Source of the DNA: JAZGER01 sp036480335
GTDB taxonomy: Bacteria; Pseudomonadota; Gammaproteobacteria; DSM-19610
Assembly: GCA_036480335.1 (NCBI GenBank)
Contig: JAZGGH010000037.1
Span: forward strand, 10,665-74,664
DNA length: 64,000 bases
Direction of reading: 5' to 3'
Below are positions 1-8,807 of the stretch, one piece after another; the stretch's first letter is position 1; each line of letters begins with the position of its first letter. The position numbers and the translations under genes are program-made. Below the pieces are notes generated by a model. It was not told where the DNA came from. It ran no database searches and was given only the letters and a program-made list of their open reading frames with translations.

Positions 1-1548
1 GATGCCTTCGGCGTCGGACACTCAAGCACCTCGATCAGTGCCGCTCTGGGTATGGCAATTGCCGCGACGCAACAAAACATTAACCGCCGTGCGATTGCCG
101 TTATCGGTGATGGTGCCATGTCCGCAGGTCAGGCTTTCGAAGCACTGAATCATGCAGGCTCACTGGATGCTAACCTGCTTGTCATCCTCAATGACAATGA
201 CATGTCGATTTCCCCTAACGTCGGTGGGCTGTCTAAATACCTTGGCCGTTTACTCTCTGGCCGCACCTACGCAACTGTCCGCGAAGGCAGTAAAAGGGTA
301 TTGCAAAACATCCCGCCTGTCTGGGAACTCGCCAAACGCACTGAAGAACACGTCAAAGGAATGATCGTCCCTGGCACCCTGTTTGAAGAGTTAGGTTTTA
401 ACTACATTGGTCCCATCGATGGCCACGATATCCATACCCTGATTCGCACCTTCCGCAATCAGCTGTCACAACATGGACCGCAGTTATTGCATGTCATTAC
501 TCGTAAGGGCAAAGGCTATCTGCCGGCTGAATCAGATCCCTGCGGCTACCACGGTGTTGGCCCCTTTGAAAAAACCTCGGGAAAATCGGTTAACACGACA
601 TCTGGTGGACCAACCTACACTCAGGTCTTTAGCGACTGGATTTGTGACATGGCCAACAAAGAACCCCGCCTGGTCGCTATTACACCTGCCATGCGTGAAG
701 GTTCGGGGCTGGTGAAATTCTCCGAGCAATTCCCCAACCGCTATTTTGATGTCGCCATTGCTGAGCAACATAGCCTGACACTGGCTGCAGGCATGGCCTG
801 TGACGGACTCAAACCGGTTGTTGCCATTTACTCTACGTTTCTACAACGTGCCTACGACCAGCTTATTCATGATATCGCCATACAGAACCTGCCGGTTGTG
901 TTCGCCATTGACCGCGGTGGCCTGGTCGGTGCTGATGGCCCTACTCACTCTGGCAACTACGACATCAGCTATCTGAGCTGCATTCCAAACATGACTGTCA
1001 TGGTGCCTGCCGATGAAAACGAATGTCGACAGATGCTCTACACCGCCATGCTGGTTGACGGCCCCTGTGCAGTTCGCTACCCACGTGGCCAGGGGCCGGG
1101 TGTCAGCGTTCTTCAGGAAATGCAGGCGCTGCCACTGGGTAAGGCCGAAACCCGTAGGCAGGGTAAGGATATCGCCCTGCTGGTATTTGGCAGTTTGTTG
1201 CATAATGCCCTTCAGATTGCTGAGGAAATGAATGCAACAGTCATCAATATGCGTTTTGTGAAACCCTTGGATGAAGCCGCAATCCTTGAAACAGCACGCT
1301 CACATTCCCTCCTTCTGACACTCGAGGACAATGCCATTGCCGGTGGCGCTGGCAGCCTGGTAGGTAACCTGCTGGCTAAAAACAATATTTCTGTTCAGCT
1401 AATACAAATGGGCATTCCTGACCGATATCTGGAACATGCCAGCCGCGAACAACAGCTGGCAGAATGTGGTCTTGACAGCGAAGGTATCCGCCGACAAATT
1501 CAGCAGGCAAAAAAGAGTCGGATTGCCAAACTCAAGGTAGTCGATTAG
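1..1548 (+). CDS. dxs: 1-deoxy-D-xylulose-5-phosphate synthase, 5'-truncated by window edge
   Basis: First enzyme of the MEP isoprenoid pathway: condenses pyruvate and glyceraldehyde-3-phosphate with thiamine diphosphate in the cytoplasm. The reading frame is open from base 1 and ends at TAG 1546-1548, giving 515 residues of a family usually near 620, so about the first 100 are outside the window. Visible motifs: [14 protein letters not shown] at residues 6-19, the ThDP/Mg signature [15 protein letters not shown] near 35-50, AEQHS with the catalytic glutamate near 254, and [15 protein letters not shown] near 304, followed by the transketolase C-terminal domain. Another MEP gene, ispG, is at 22163. 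queD follows after 28 nt, so co-transcription is possible. Identity is secure. Confidence 0.97.
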   Translation, partial: DAFGVGHSSTSISAALGMAIAATQQNINRRAIAVIGDGAMSAGQAFEALNHAGSLDANLLVILNDNDMSISPNVGGLSKYLGRLLSGRTYATVREGSKRVLQNIPPVWELAKRTEEHVKGMIVPGTLFEELGFNYIGPIDGHDIHTLIRTFRNQLSQHGPQLLHVITRKGKGYLPAESDPCGYHGVGPFEKTSGKSVNTTSGGPTYTQVFSDWICDMANKEPRLVAITPAMREGSGLVKFSEQFPNRYFDVAIAEQHSLTLAAGMACDGLKPVVAIYSTFLQRAYDQLIHDIAIQNLPVVFAIDRGGLVGADGPTHSGNYDISYLSCIPNMTVMVPADENECRQMLYTAMLVDGPCAVRYPRGQGPGVSVLQEMQALPLGKAETRRQGKDIALLVFGSLLHNALQIAEEMNATVINMRFVKPLDEAAILETARSHSLLLTLEDNAIAGGAGSLVGNLLAKNNISVQLIQMGIPDRYLEHASREQQLAECGLDSEGIRRQIQQAKKSRIAKLKVVD

Positions 1549-1576
1549 TATTTACTGTTTTCGCTCTGGAAATACT

Positions 1577-1957
1577 GTGGCTTCCATCTATACCCTTAAA
1601 ATTATCACGGATTTTGCTTCTGCGCATACGCTCAGCAATTATCCTGGCGCCTGTTCGCAAATGCACGGCCATAACTGGAAAGTCGAGGTCGAAGTCGAGG
1701 CAACAGAACTGGACAATGTGGGCATGGGCATCGACTTCAAAGTCATTAAACGGGCTACTCGCGACCTTGCCAAACAACTTGATCACCGTTATTTGAACGA
1801 TCTTGAACCTTTTAAATCAGTCAACCCGACAGCGGAAAATATTGCAGCATACTTTTACCGGTCACTATCCAGACAACTGAATTCCTCAACCATCCGGGTA
1901 GATTCAGTCACGTTATGGGAAACTGAACGCGCCTGTGTGCGTTATGCAGAGAGATAG
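1577..1957 (+). CDS. queD: 6-carboxytetrahydropterin synthase (QueD/PTPS family)
   Basis: Small zinc enzyme converting dihydroneopterin triphosphate to 6-carboxy-tetrahydropterin in preQ0/queuosine synthesis. 126 residues, normal for QueD. The Cys-x3-His-Gly-His motif (CSQMHGH, near residue 30) supplies the nucleophilic cysteine and two zinc ligands, and a third histidine lies near residue 15 (SAHTLS). The Cys rather than Glu before HGH favours QueD over the folate-bypass PTPS-III type. The start is GTG at 1577 with only a weak GGAAA upstream. It ends 3 nt before folE2, which makes the dihydroneopterin triphosphate substrate, so the pair forms a sensible two-step unit. Confidence 0.9.
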   Translation: MASIYTLKIITDFASAHTLSNYPGACSQMHGHNWKVEVEVEATELDNVGMGIDFKVIKRATRDLAKQLDHRYLNDLEPFKSVNPTAENIAAYFYRSLSRQLNSSTIRVDSVTLWETERACVRYAER

Positions 1958-1960
1958 ATA

Positions 1961-2770
1961 ATGAGTACAACCAGCAAACAGGTCATTGAAGATGTTCAGG
2001 GAGAAACCGACACTCGCCAGCTTGCCATCAACAAGGTAGGCATCAAGGACATTCGCCATCCGGTACGTGTAAAGGATCGTTCCGAAGGTGAACAACATAC
2101 TATTGCCAACTTTAATATGTATGTCAATCTGCCACACAATTTCAAGGGCACGCATATGTCGCGCTTTATTGAAATTCTCAATTTGCATGAACGGGAAATC
2201 AGTATCGAATCCTTTGCCGACATGCTGCTGGAAATGCGTGAGCGACTGGAAGCTGAAGCAGGTCATATAGAAATGACCTTTCCGTTTTTTATCAATAAAA
2301 AAGCACCTGTCTCCGGCGTAGAAAGCCTGATGGATTACGAAGTCTGCCTGATTGGCGAAATCTCGGGCGACAAAACCTCGCTACAGACACGGGTCGTTGT
2401 TCCGGTTACCAGCCTTTGCCCCTGCTCGAAAAAAATCTCGGATCGTGGTGCGCATAATCAGCGTTCGCACCTCACTGTTACCGCATCCACCAATGATTTT
2501 GTCTGGATAGAAGAGCTGGTTGAAATGGTTGAAGCCGAGGCTTCCTGCGAACTCTATGGATTACTGAAACGGCCCGATGAAAAATATGTCACTGAACGCG
2601 CCTATGACAATCCAAAATTTGTTGAAGATGTTGTCCGGGATGTCGCAGCTCAGCTCAACAGGGACAGCCGGATAACCGCCTATACGGTTGAAGCCGAAAA
2701 CTTTGAATCCATTCATAACCATTCAGCCTATGCCCTTATTCAGCGGGACAAGAGAGTAGATCCGGTGTAA
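1961..2770 (+). CDS. folE2: GTP cyclohydrolase FolE2 (type IB)
   Basis: Opens GTP to 7,8-dihydroneopterin triphosphate, the entry to folate and queuosine synthesis. 269 residues, the usual FolE2 length. The family signature LCPCSK near residue 146 holds the metal-binding cysteine, and the conserved C-terminal stretch [12 protein letters not shown] is near residue 247. FolE2 is the alternative enzyme that works without zinc, often used where zinc is scarce; no Zur-like operator is evident here. It starts at ATG 1961, three bases after the queD stop. No intrinsic terminator is visible after the TAA. Confidence 0.94.
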   Translation: MSTTSKQVIEDVQGETDTRQLAINKVGIKDIRHPVRVKDRSEGEQHTIANFNMYVNLPHNFKGTHMSRFIEILNLHEREISIESFADMLLEMRERLEAEAGHIEMTFPFFINKKAPVSGVESLMDYEVCLIGEISGDKTSLQTRVVVPVTSLCPCSKKISDRGAHNQRSHLTVTASTNDFVWIEELVEMVEAEASCELYGLLKRPDEKYVTERAYDNPKFVEDVVRDVAAQLNRDSRITAYTVEAENFESIHNHSAYALIQRDKRVDPV

Positions 2771-2774
2771 TCAA

Positions 2775-2897
2775 TCACAGCTCAATTGCCTCCAGAAAAG
2801 GCAGAGGAATCTCCATAACGACCACCGCTATCCAGCCAATCAGGGCAATAACGAGTAATAACAGAACGAGAGTAAGATGGCGTTCGAAGGGTAACAT
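2775..2897 (-). CDS. 40-residue single-pass membrane peptide
   Basis: A short reading frame: ATG at 2895-2897 and TGA at 2775-2777 on the minus strand. It is preceded by a near-ideal ribosome site, AGGAG seven bases before the ATG. The peptide starts MLPFERH, then has about 21 hydrophobic residues (LTLVLLLLVIALIGWIAVVV), then MEIPLPFLEAIEL. This is one transmembrane helix with a charged N-terminus and an acidic tail. It lies in the gap between folE2 and pgpA, which converge. Function unknown. The good ribosome site and coherent helix support it as a real gene, but no homology was checked. Confidence 0.62.
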   Translation of the reverse strand: MLPFERHLTLVLLLLVIALIGWIAVVVMEIPLPFLEAIEL

Positions 2898-3007
2898 TCG
2901 GTAACTCCTGAAATCGGAAAAGCTTTTTCTATGTTACCCCCGGATGACAGAACGATTCCTTGCCCAGGATCAAAGAAGGCCAATCCGCAGAAGACTAATG
3001 AAGAGGA

Positions 3008-3511
3008 CTAATCCAGAGAGCCGATAAAAAGCAACCACAAACCACCGCCAGCCAGCAGACCGGCGACAACATCATCCAGCATAATCCCCAAACCCCCACC
3101 CAGACGACGATCCAGCACACATATCGGCCAGGGCTTGAGAATATCGAACAATCGAAAAGCGGCAAATCCGGCAGCCATCCAGATCCATTCCGAAGGCAAG
3201 AATGCCATGGTAATGAGATAACCGGCAATTTCATCCCAGACAATACCTGAATGATCATGCACGCCCAACACGGTTGCTGCATGTCCGCAAATCCAGATAC
3301 CGACAATAGAGACCATAACCACGACTAGCAGGTAAAACATCTGAGGTAAAGGTTGCAACAATAGGAACAACAATACACCCACCAGTGTACCCCATGTGCC
3401 CGGCGCTTTTGGCGCAAGGCCACTGCCAAAACCAAAGGCAATGAAGACGATGGGCTGCTGAATCAATGCTTGCAGAGAAGGTGTATTCCGATGTTTATCC
3501 GAAGTGGTCAT
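3008..3511 (-). CDS. pgpA: phosphatidylglycerophosphatase A
   Basis: Inner-membrane phosphatase converting phosphatidylglycerol phosphate to phosphatidylglycerol. 167 residues, typical of PgpA. Visible family stretches are GFGSGLAPKAPGTWGT near residues 26-41, VWDEIAGY near 90, and the C-terminal LGGGLGIMLDDVVAG. Three or four hydrophobic segments. The start overlaps the end of thiL by 17 nt, and thiL-pgpA is a common gammaproteobacterial pair, so the two are translationally coupled. Confidence 0.95.
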   Translation of the reverse strand: MTTSDKHRNTPSLQALIQQPIVFIAFGFGSGLAPKAPGTWGTLVGVLLFLLLQPLPQMFYLLVVVMVSIVGIWICGHAATVLGVHDHSGIVWDEIAGYLITMAFLPSEWIWMAAGFAAFRLFDILKPWPICVLDRRLGGGLGIMLDDVVAGLLAGGGLWLLFIGSLD

Positions 3512-4439
3512 ATCCCGTCCCTTCTAGCTGATAACTGTGTCCATCCGCAGTGAGGATATCGATACCCTGCCCTTCCCGCACAACGCCGATGGTGGTTAAT
3601 ATCACACCCACTGCGGCAGCTTCGTTGATGAGTTCTTTCTCCAGATCAGGATCCAGAGTAAAACATAACTCGTAATCATCACCACCATTCAATATGTATA
3701 TCCAGGGATCCGGGTATGACTGCGCCCGGAAAACCGCCGATTGTGGAATAGCATCCCGTTGAATCCGAGCACCGCACTGACTGGCCTCTAACAGATGGCC
3801 AAGATCAGCAAGCAAACCATCCGAAATATCAATGCAGGCAGTCGCTCTGCCCGCCAGCAAAGCCCCAATTCCTATTCGTGGCTGCGGTTTATGCAAATAC
3901 TGTAACAGTTCATCAGCAACTATTTTACCGGCCTTGATCCCCGCAACAGCAGCGGCAGCATTCCCAAAAGTCCCCGAAACCATGATCAATTGTCCCGTTC
4001 GGGCACCATTCCGACGCAATGCTGTGTCACAAAATCCTGATATCTGAATCGTTATTGACAAGGGTCCCCGGGTGGTATCACCACCGACCAGTGCAACCTG
4101 GTAACTGTCAGCCAGAGCATACAACCCCTGGCTGAATTTCAGTAGCCAGTCCTCATCTACTTGCGGTAATGTCAGCGCCAGGGTAAACCAGGCAGGCTCG
4201 GCACCCATGGCCGCCAGATCACTAAGGTTGACGGCCAGAGCCTTGTAACCGATAAGTTCGGGATCAGTCACCGGAAAAAAATGCACTCCCTCAATCAGGG
4301 TATCTACCGACATGACCAGTTGCTTACCGTCAGGCACTTTCAGTATGGCAGCATCATCGCCAACACCCAGCACCACATCCTGCCTGTCAATACCGCGCAT
4401 AAAGTATTGATGAATCAAGTCAAACTCCGATTTTTCCAA
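3495..4439 (-). CDS. thiL: thiamine-monophosphate kinase
   Basis: Phosphorylates thiamine monophosphate to the cofactor thiamine diphosphate in the cytoplasm. 314 residues. PurM-like ATP-binding fold with GVGDDAA near residue 26, SVDTLIEGVHF near 44, GGDTTRGP near 118 and the late GGDDYELCFT near 253. The start is TTG at 4437-4439 with AAGGA seven bases upstream, directly after the stop of the CBS-domain gene, so translational coupling is likely. Thiamine diphosphate is the cofactor of Dxs and AceE, both in this window. Confidence 0.95.
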   Translation of the reverse strand: MEKSEFDLIHQYFMRGIDRQDVVLGVGDDAAILKVPDGKQLVMSVDTLIEGVHFFPVTDPELIGYKALAVNLSDLAAMGAEPAWFTLALTLPQVDEDWLLKFSQGLYALADSYQVALVGGDTTRGPLSITIQISGFCDTALRRNGARTGQLIMVSGTFGNAAAAVAGIKAGKIVADELLQYLHKPQPRIGIGALLAGRATACIDISDGLLADLGHLLEASQCGARIQRDAIPQSAVFRAQSYPDPWIYILNGGDDYELCFTLDPDLEKELINEAAAVGVILTTIGVVREGQGIDILTADGHSYQLEGTGYDHFG

Positions 4440-4442
4440 CGA

Positions 4443-4865
4443 CTATTCCTTTGTATCTGACTGATGGGCAATCGCCCTGAAAACATCCCGCCAGCTTAAT
4501 ATACCCTGGACTTCTTCATCTCGATTAAGTACCGGCAAACAGGATACTGACTGTTCCAGAAAGCGATGAATACCCTGCATAACAGTTTCATCATCATAAA
4601 TAGTAACCGGGTGCCGTGTCATTACCTGATGGGCATGCTTGCGTAACGTTGCCGCATCTCGCGGCAGTTCTGATGGTGTATCCAGATAAGGACTCAGAGA
4701 CTTGAGAATATCCCGGTCAGAAATAACCCCCTGCAAGTGTTTGTTTTTATTTATCACGAGAATATGATGGAACTTAACCTGCTTGAAAATATCATGAATA
4801 ACTTTTACCGTATCATCCATATCTACGGTTACAATTCGTTGGGTCATAATATCGGCTATACGCAT
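4443..4865 (-). CDS. tandem CBS-domain protein
   Basis: 140 residues made almost entirely of two CBS domains (about 7-60 and 80-135), each with the IMTQRIVTVD / VMTRHPVTIY type of opening. Stand-alone CBS pairs bind adenine nucleotides and act as energy or ligand sensors; no catalytic domain is attached. The ATG at 4863-4865 has AGGA eight bases upstream. First gene of a probable CBS-thiL-pgpA transcription unit. The ligand and any partner cannot be told from the sequence. Confidence 0.85.
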   Translation of the reverse strand: MRIADIMTQRIVTVDMDDTVKVIHDIFKQVKFHHILVINKNKHLQGVISDRDILKSLSPYLDTPSELPRDAATLRKHAHQVMTRHPVTIYDDETVMQGIHRFLEQSVSCLPVLNRDEEVQGILSWRDVFRAIAHQSDTKE

Positions 4866-4934
4866 GTTTATTTCCTGCCTGTCCGGTTGTTACAAACAAC
4901 CCATTACATATATACAAGGTTAACATAGAGACAT

Positions 4935-5606
4935 ATGAATATTGTCATTACAGGTGCCAACCGAGGCATTGGGCTCGCGTTGACAAAGTTATACCTGGAT
5001 CGTGGTGATAGCGTGTGGGCATGCTATCGCAATGACCTGGGAGGCTTGTCAGCAATCACTTCAGATCGCCTGGTACAACTGCAGTGGGATATCAGTCAAA
5101 CTGTTTCAACGAACACACTGCAACAGATACCCGATAGAGTTGATCTGTTATTCAACAATGCGGGTATCTATGGTCCCTACGACGGGCAAACACTAGAAAC
5201 TATCACTGCTGAAGACATGCTGCAGGTTTTCGATGTCGATTGTGTAGGCGCTCTGCGGGTAGTACAAAGCCTGCAGGACAAAATCATTTCAGCACAGGGA
5301 ATAATCGCCAATATCAGTTCAAAAATGGGCTCATCTGACGATAACACCAGTGGTGGCTGCTATGCGTACCGTGCTGCAAAAGCCGCTATGATCATCGTTT
5401 CAAAATCCATGGCGGTTGATCTTGGCAAACTGGGCGTCAGGGTCATCACCCTGCACCCAGGCTGGGTACAGACCGATATGACCCATCACAGCGGCGAAAT
5501 CGATGCCGATACTTCGGCCAATGGACTGGCCACCGTTATTGACACTATCGACCAGTATTCACCCGGTGCTTTTATTGCCTGGGATGGCGAACGAATACCC
5601 TATTAG
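4935..5606 (+). CDS. short-chain dehydrogenase/reductase (C-factor-like SDR)
   Basis: 223-residue classical SDR with a Rossmann fold. It has the NAD(P) motif TGANRGIG (residues 6-13), NNAG near 75, a catalytic Ser in ISSKMGS near 130, and the catalytic Tyr-x3-Lys in YAYRAAKAA near 148. It also has the HPGWVQTDM stretch near 175, common in the CsgA/C-factor subgroup. Its substrate is unknown. It is divergent from the CBS gene and separated by 17 nt from the downstream Wzz-like gene, so it may head a three-gene unit reaching 7146. Confidence 0.88.
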   Translation: MNIVITGANRGIGLALTKLYLDRGDSVWACYRNDLGGLSAITSDRLVQLQWDISQTVSTNTLQQIPDRVDLLFNNAGIYGPYDGQTLETITAEDMLQVFDVDCVGALRVVQSLQDKIISAQGIIANISSKMGSSDDNTSGGCYAYRAAKAAMIIVSKSMAVDLGKLGVRVITLHPGWVQTDMTHHSGEIDADTSANGLATVIDTIDQYSPGAFIAWDGERIPY

Positions 5607-5623
5607 GATGCACTGAACCATTC

Positions 5624-6415
5624 ATGGATAAACTCATTCAGCGGCTATCCGCCTACGCGCTGGGTATCTGGCAAAACCGTCGATTCTGCCTGAGCATAAT
5701 AGTTGTGTTAGCCATTGCTAGCTGCCTGACCATCAGTTTACTGCCCAATATTTATCTGACACAGGCCACAGTTTATTCCAATAATCCTGCTATAAAACAC
5801 ACCATACTGAACAGCATCACTCTGGCAACCGCACTGCAAAAGGTGGCTCCAGAAAATTCACCTCCCATCAGCGAACAACAGGTCAAAAAACTGCGAAAAA
5901 ACCTGCGGCTGACCACTAGCATCAACCCGGAAAATGCCATCGTCAAAATCAGTTACCTGTCAAAATCGACCGAACGTGGTTTCAGAATAATCAATTCACT
6001 GATTGAAAATCTGATTGCCGAGTCGCTCGCCGACAGCAAGATGACGCCAGTTTCTCCTGCAGGTATACGAATCATTGAATATCCGCAAAAACCGGGCCTG
6101 CCTCATTTACCAAACAGAGCATTTCTACTGAAACTATCGTATATAGTTTCCAGTATGGCAGGAATATTGCTAACCTTGTATCGCTATCGGAACAGCCCTT
6201 TTATCAGTGACCATAGACAGCTGAGAAAAAGAATTCATCGTCCCATACTTGGCGTTATCGCACAACAACATGATCAGGCATATATTATTAATCGACGAAA
6301 ACAGACCGCCCTGTTTCTCCTTAGCCTGTTCATCCTCTGCAACTACATGTCATTCAGTATTCTCTATCACAATAGTGTTTCCCATTTTTTACTGAGCCTG
6401 GTGTTCGCCACATGA
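5624..6415 (+). CDS. Wzz/chain-length-determinant-like membrane protein
   Basis: 263 residues. One transmembrane segment lies near residues 22-43, followed by a periplasmic region, the proline-rich stretch YPQKPGLPHLPN near 156-167, a second membrane segment near 172-190 and a hydrophobic end (228-262). This layout is like polysaccharide co-polymerases (Wzz/CapA type), though the periplasmic region is short. Its stop overlaps the start of the ATPase gene by 4 nt, reproducing the co-polymerase plus BY-kinase pairing of exopolysaccharide loci. No glycosyltransferase or polymerase gene is nearby, so the polysaccharide target is unknown. Confidence 0.6.
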   Translation: MDKLIQRLSAYALGIWQNRRFCLSIIVVLAIASCLTISLLPNIYLTQATVYSNNPAIKHTILNSITLATALQKVAPENSPPISEQQVKKLRKNLRLTTSINPENAIVKISYLSKSTERGFRIINSLIENLIAESLADSKMTPVSPAGIRIIEYPQKPGLPHLPNRAFLLKLSYIVSSMAGILLTLYRYRNSPFISDHRQLRKRIHRPILGVIAQQHDQAYIINRRKQTALFLLSLFILCNYMSFSILYHNSVSHFLLSLVFAT

Positions 6416-7146
6416 ACAATGATCCGGGAAGCCAGCAATGGGCAAGACCAACCATCCCGATTTATCGGCGATTGCTGGAACATACCCTGCTGGTCGAAAA
6501 CACCGACATGAACAGAAAAATCATGCAGCAATTCGAGACCATCAAAAAACCGGTGATAGCGAATGCCTGTGGTGATACTGCTTCGCTTGTCGATAATGGC
6601 CACCTGATTGTAGTCACAAGCACACGGAAGGATGAAGGAAAAACCTACATTTCACTGAATCTGGCACTCGCCATCGCTGCTGAACAAGAACAGTCTGTCA
6701 TCCTGATTGATGGTGATATTCTGGATCGAGGCATGACCCGTCTATTAAATCTTGAGGGCTTTCCTGGCTTTATTGATATCATCGAATCATCAGAAACGAC
6801 CATTCAGGGCGCACTGATCAAATCGGATATTCCTGAGCTCTATATATTACCGGTTGGCTCAATGACTGAACGGGGAATACAGGCATTATGCAGCCTCAAT
6901 ATGGACAAATTTCTTACCGATCTCAGCCATCTATTCCAGGACAGCATTATCATTATCGATACACCGGCAGTATTAACCTTTACGGGCACTCAGGTATTTA
7001 CCGAGATTGCAGGTCAGATTGTTTTTGTCATTGAGGCCAATGCAACAACAGAAAAATCCATACATGCTGCACTTGAACTGCTGCCACCGGGCGCGCCAGT
7101 CAATCTGGTCTTGAATAAAAGCAGAAGCCTCTCACGTCAGCGATAA
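6412..7146 (+). CDS. BY-kinase-like (CpsD/CapB family) P-loop ATPase
   Basis: 244 residues of the MinD/CpsD-type ATPase fold. It has Walker A STRKDEGKT (residues 70-78), a second acidic motif ILIDGDILDRG near 99-109 where BY-kinases have LLIDADLR, and Walker B SIIIIDTPAV near 180-189. It begins inside the last codons of the Wzz-like gene, so the two are coupled. The C-terminus ends in LNKSRSLSRQR and lacks the tyrosine cluster normally autophosphorylated, so kinase activity is doubtful. It may be a regulatory ATPase. The MITE-like palindrome begins three bases after the stop. Confidence 0.72.
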   Translation: MNNDPGSQQWARPTIPIYRRLLEHTLLVENTDMNRKIMQQFETIKKPVIANACGDTASLVDNGHLIVVTSTRKDEGKTYISLNLALAIAAEQEQSVILIDGDILDRGMTRLLNLEGFPGFIDIIESSETTIQGALIKSDIPELYILPVGSMTERGIQALCSLNMDKFLTDLSHLFQDSIIIIDTPAVLTFTGTQVFTEIAGQIVFVIEANATTEKSIHAALELLPPGAPVNLVLNKSRSLSRQR

Positions 7147-7148
7147 CC

Positions 7149-7295
7149 TTAACAGGCTGTTGAAAAAGTCTCAGGCAAGCGCAAGACAAGGCAAAAATCG
7201 GCGAAAAAGCGCAGTGTACACGCAGTACATGAGCCTTTTGAGCCGATTTTTAACGCAGGATTGTGCCGCAAGAGGGTTTTTCAACAGCCTGTTAA
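7149..7295. repeat. 147-bp MITE-like palindromic element with 19-bp terminal inverted repeats
   Basis: The ends TTAACAGGCTGTTGAAAAA (7149-7167) and its exact complement (7277-7295) are perfect 19-bp inverted repeats. The interior has a second inverted repeat, AAAAATCGGC against GCCGATTTTT, so the whole unit folds as one long hairpin. No coding capacity. Elements ending in AGGCTGTTGAAAAA are familiar as dispersed non-autonomous repeats in gammaproteobacteria (general knowledge, not searched). It sits between two convergent genes and supplies the TAA stop of the GGDEF gene at 7292-7294. No other copy was seen in this window. Confidence 0.85.
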
Positions 7296-8614
7296 AGCGC
7301 TGGTTCTAATAACTGACTCTCGATACTGACTGTATTGTCATGCTCATCGGAATACAGGACCACCGTATTCCGGCCAGCGGTTTTCGCAGAATACAGAGCA
7401 ATATCCGCACAGTTGATCATTTCTTCGAGCGTATTTTTCATAACATTACAAATACCAATACTGAGAGATACATTGACCCGCGTATCATCAATCTGAAAAA
7501 CCCCCTCTTCAATTGCCTCTCTGATGCGCTCAAAAACAATCATGGGGCCGTCCATATTCACGGCCACAACACAAAACTCCTCACCACCAAAGCGTACCAG
7601 TAGATCCGTATCGCGGAGATTGTCAGCGAGTACTGCTGCAACTTGCTTTAATACCCGGTCACCTACCAGATGACCGTACTTATCATTAATCTGCTTGAAA
7701 TTATCAAGATCCAGCATTGCTGTAGTAATCTGCAAGTGTCCTCGTCGCGCACTACCAAACAGTTTATTACCCATTTCAAACAAATAATAGCGATTATGCA
7801 ACTGCGTCAATTGATCTCTTGTAGCAGACTCCCGAATGCGTTCGATATATTCAACCGTATCCGCATTCTGGGTTACGCGGCAATAAAATTCTTCCACCTC
7901 AAAAGGTTTGCCCAGAATATCATTGGCTCCAGCTTTCAACATTTTTGCATTCAGCTCGCCATCCGAGGCACTGGTAACTGCAATGATCGCCAGTTCACTT
8001 CGTGACCTTGTTGCTCGAATCTGGTAGATTAATTCAAGCCCATCAATATCCGGCATAATATAATCCGTGATAACCAGACGAATATCCGGATTTTGTTGCA
8101 AAATATCGAGAGCCTCTGCCCCACCCTCAGCCTCCAGCACATGGTATTGATGAATCTTCAGTAACTGGCGCAGATAAACCCGAAATGATGCTTTATCGTC
8201 AACAACCAACACTTTAAAATCTGCATTGGTAACAATGCGTCTTGCAAGGTTGACTACGTAGTCAATTTCACTGGCGTTTCGTTTGATGACATAGTCCACG
8301 ATATCGTTTTTTACAACAATTTCGCGCAACTCATTCGACATACTGCCTGTTAAAACTATGGATGGAATACCGTATTCGGAACTAATGACATCGACAATTT
8401 CGCCCTTTGGACCATCAGGCAGATTAAGATCAAGCAAGGCGAGATCAATATCCCCCGCATAATTACAAACCTTTTCTCTGGCACTTTTTATTGAATCAGC
8501 CAATAGGACATTAACATCCATTTCCTGCTCAATCTGGCCTTTCAATAAATAAGAAATGGCTTTGCTGTCATCGACAACCAGAATTGTTTTTCTGGCAGGA
8601 GTGATATTAGACAT
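7292..8614 (-). CDS. REC-REC-GGDEF response regulator (diguanylate cyclase)
   Basis: 440 residues: receiver domain 1 (about 10-125, phospho-Asp near 62 in LLDLNLPDG), receiver domain 2 (about 134-250, Asp near 184 in ITDYIMPDIDG, KPFE near 237), then a GGDEF domain (about 270-425). The active-site loop is GGEEF near 343-347. An intact RxxD inhibitory site (RDTD) lies five residues before it. It should therefore make cyclic di-GMP and be subject to product feedback. A PleD-like double-receiver layout. AAGGAG precedes the ATG. The last codon and stop abut the MITE-like element, so the original C-terminus may have been changed. No cognate kinase is adjacent. Confidence 0.94.
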   Translation of the reverse strand: MSNITPARKTILVVDDSKAISYLLKGQIEQEMDVNVLLADSIKSAREKVCNYAGDIDLALLDLNLPDGPKGEIVDVISSEYGIPSIVLTGSMSNELREIVVKNDIVDYVIKRNASEIDYVVNLARRIVTNADFKVLVVDDKASFRVYLRQLLKIHQYHVLEAEGGAEALDILQQNPDIRLVITDYIMPDIDGLELIYQIRATRSRSELAIIAVTSASDGELNAKMLKAGANDILGKPFEVEEFYCRVTQNADTVEYIERIRESATRDQLTQLHNRYYLFEMGNKLFGSARRGHLQITTAMLDLDNFKQINDKYGHLVGDRVLKQVAAVLADNLRDTDLLVRFGGEEFCVVAVNMDGPMIVFERIREAIEEGVFQIDDTRVNVSLSIGICNVMKNTLEEMINCADIALYSAKTAGRNTVVLYSDEHDNTVSIESQLLEPAL

Positions 8615-8627
8615 ACTTGAGGCTCCT

Positions 8628-8643
8628 TATGATCGCGATCATA
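8628..8643. promoter_or_regulatory. 16-bp perfect palindrome upstream of the GGDEF gene
   Basis: TATGATCGCGATCATA is perfectly self-complementary and overlaps the region just 5' of the ribosome site of the double-receiver GGDEF gene. A dimeric repressor could bind there, but no known consensus is recognised. Confidence 0.3.
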
Positions 8644-8807
8644 TCTAAATCATCCTGTTTAATACCGGTTATCATTACTCTAATCTGTCGGCCAGGATAA
8701 GATATTCTTGATCCGCCTGTATTAGCTAATGTACTGTTTGATAAGTAATCAGAAACAATGATCCAGTTAATTATATCCGGTCTTTATCCAGATAATTCTC
8801 TTAACGC

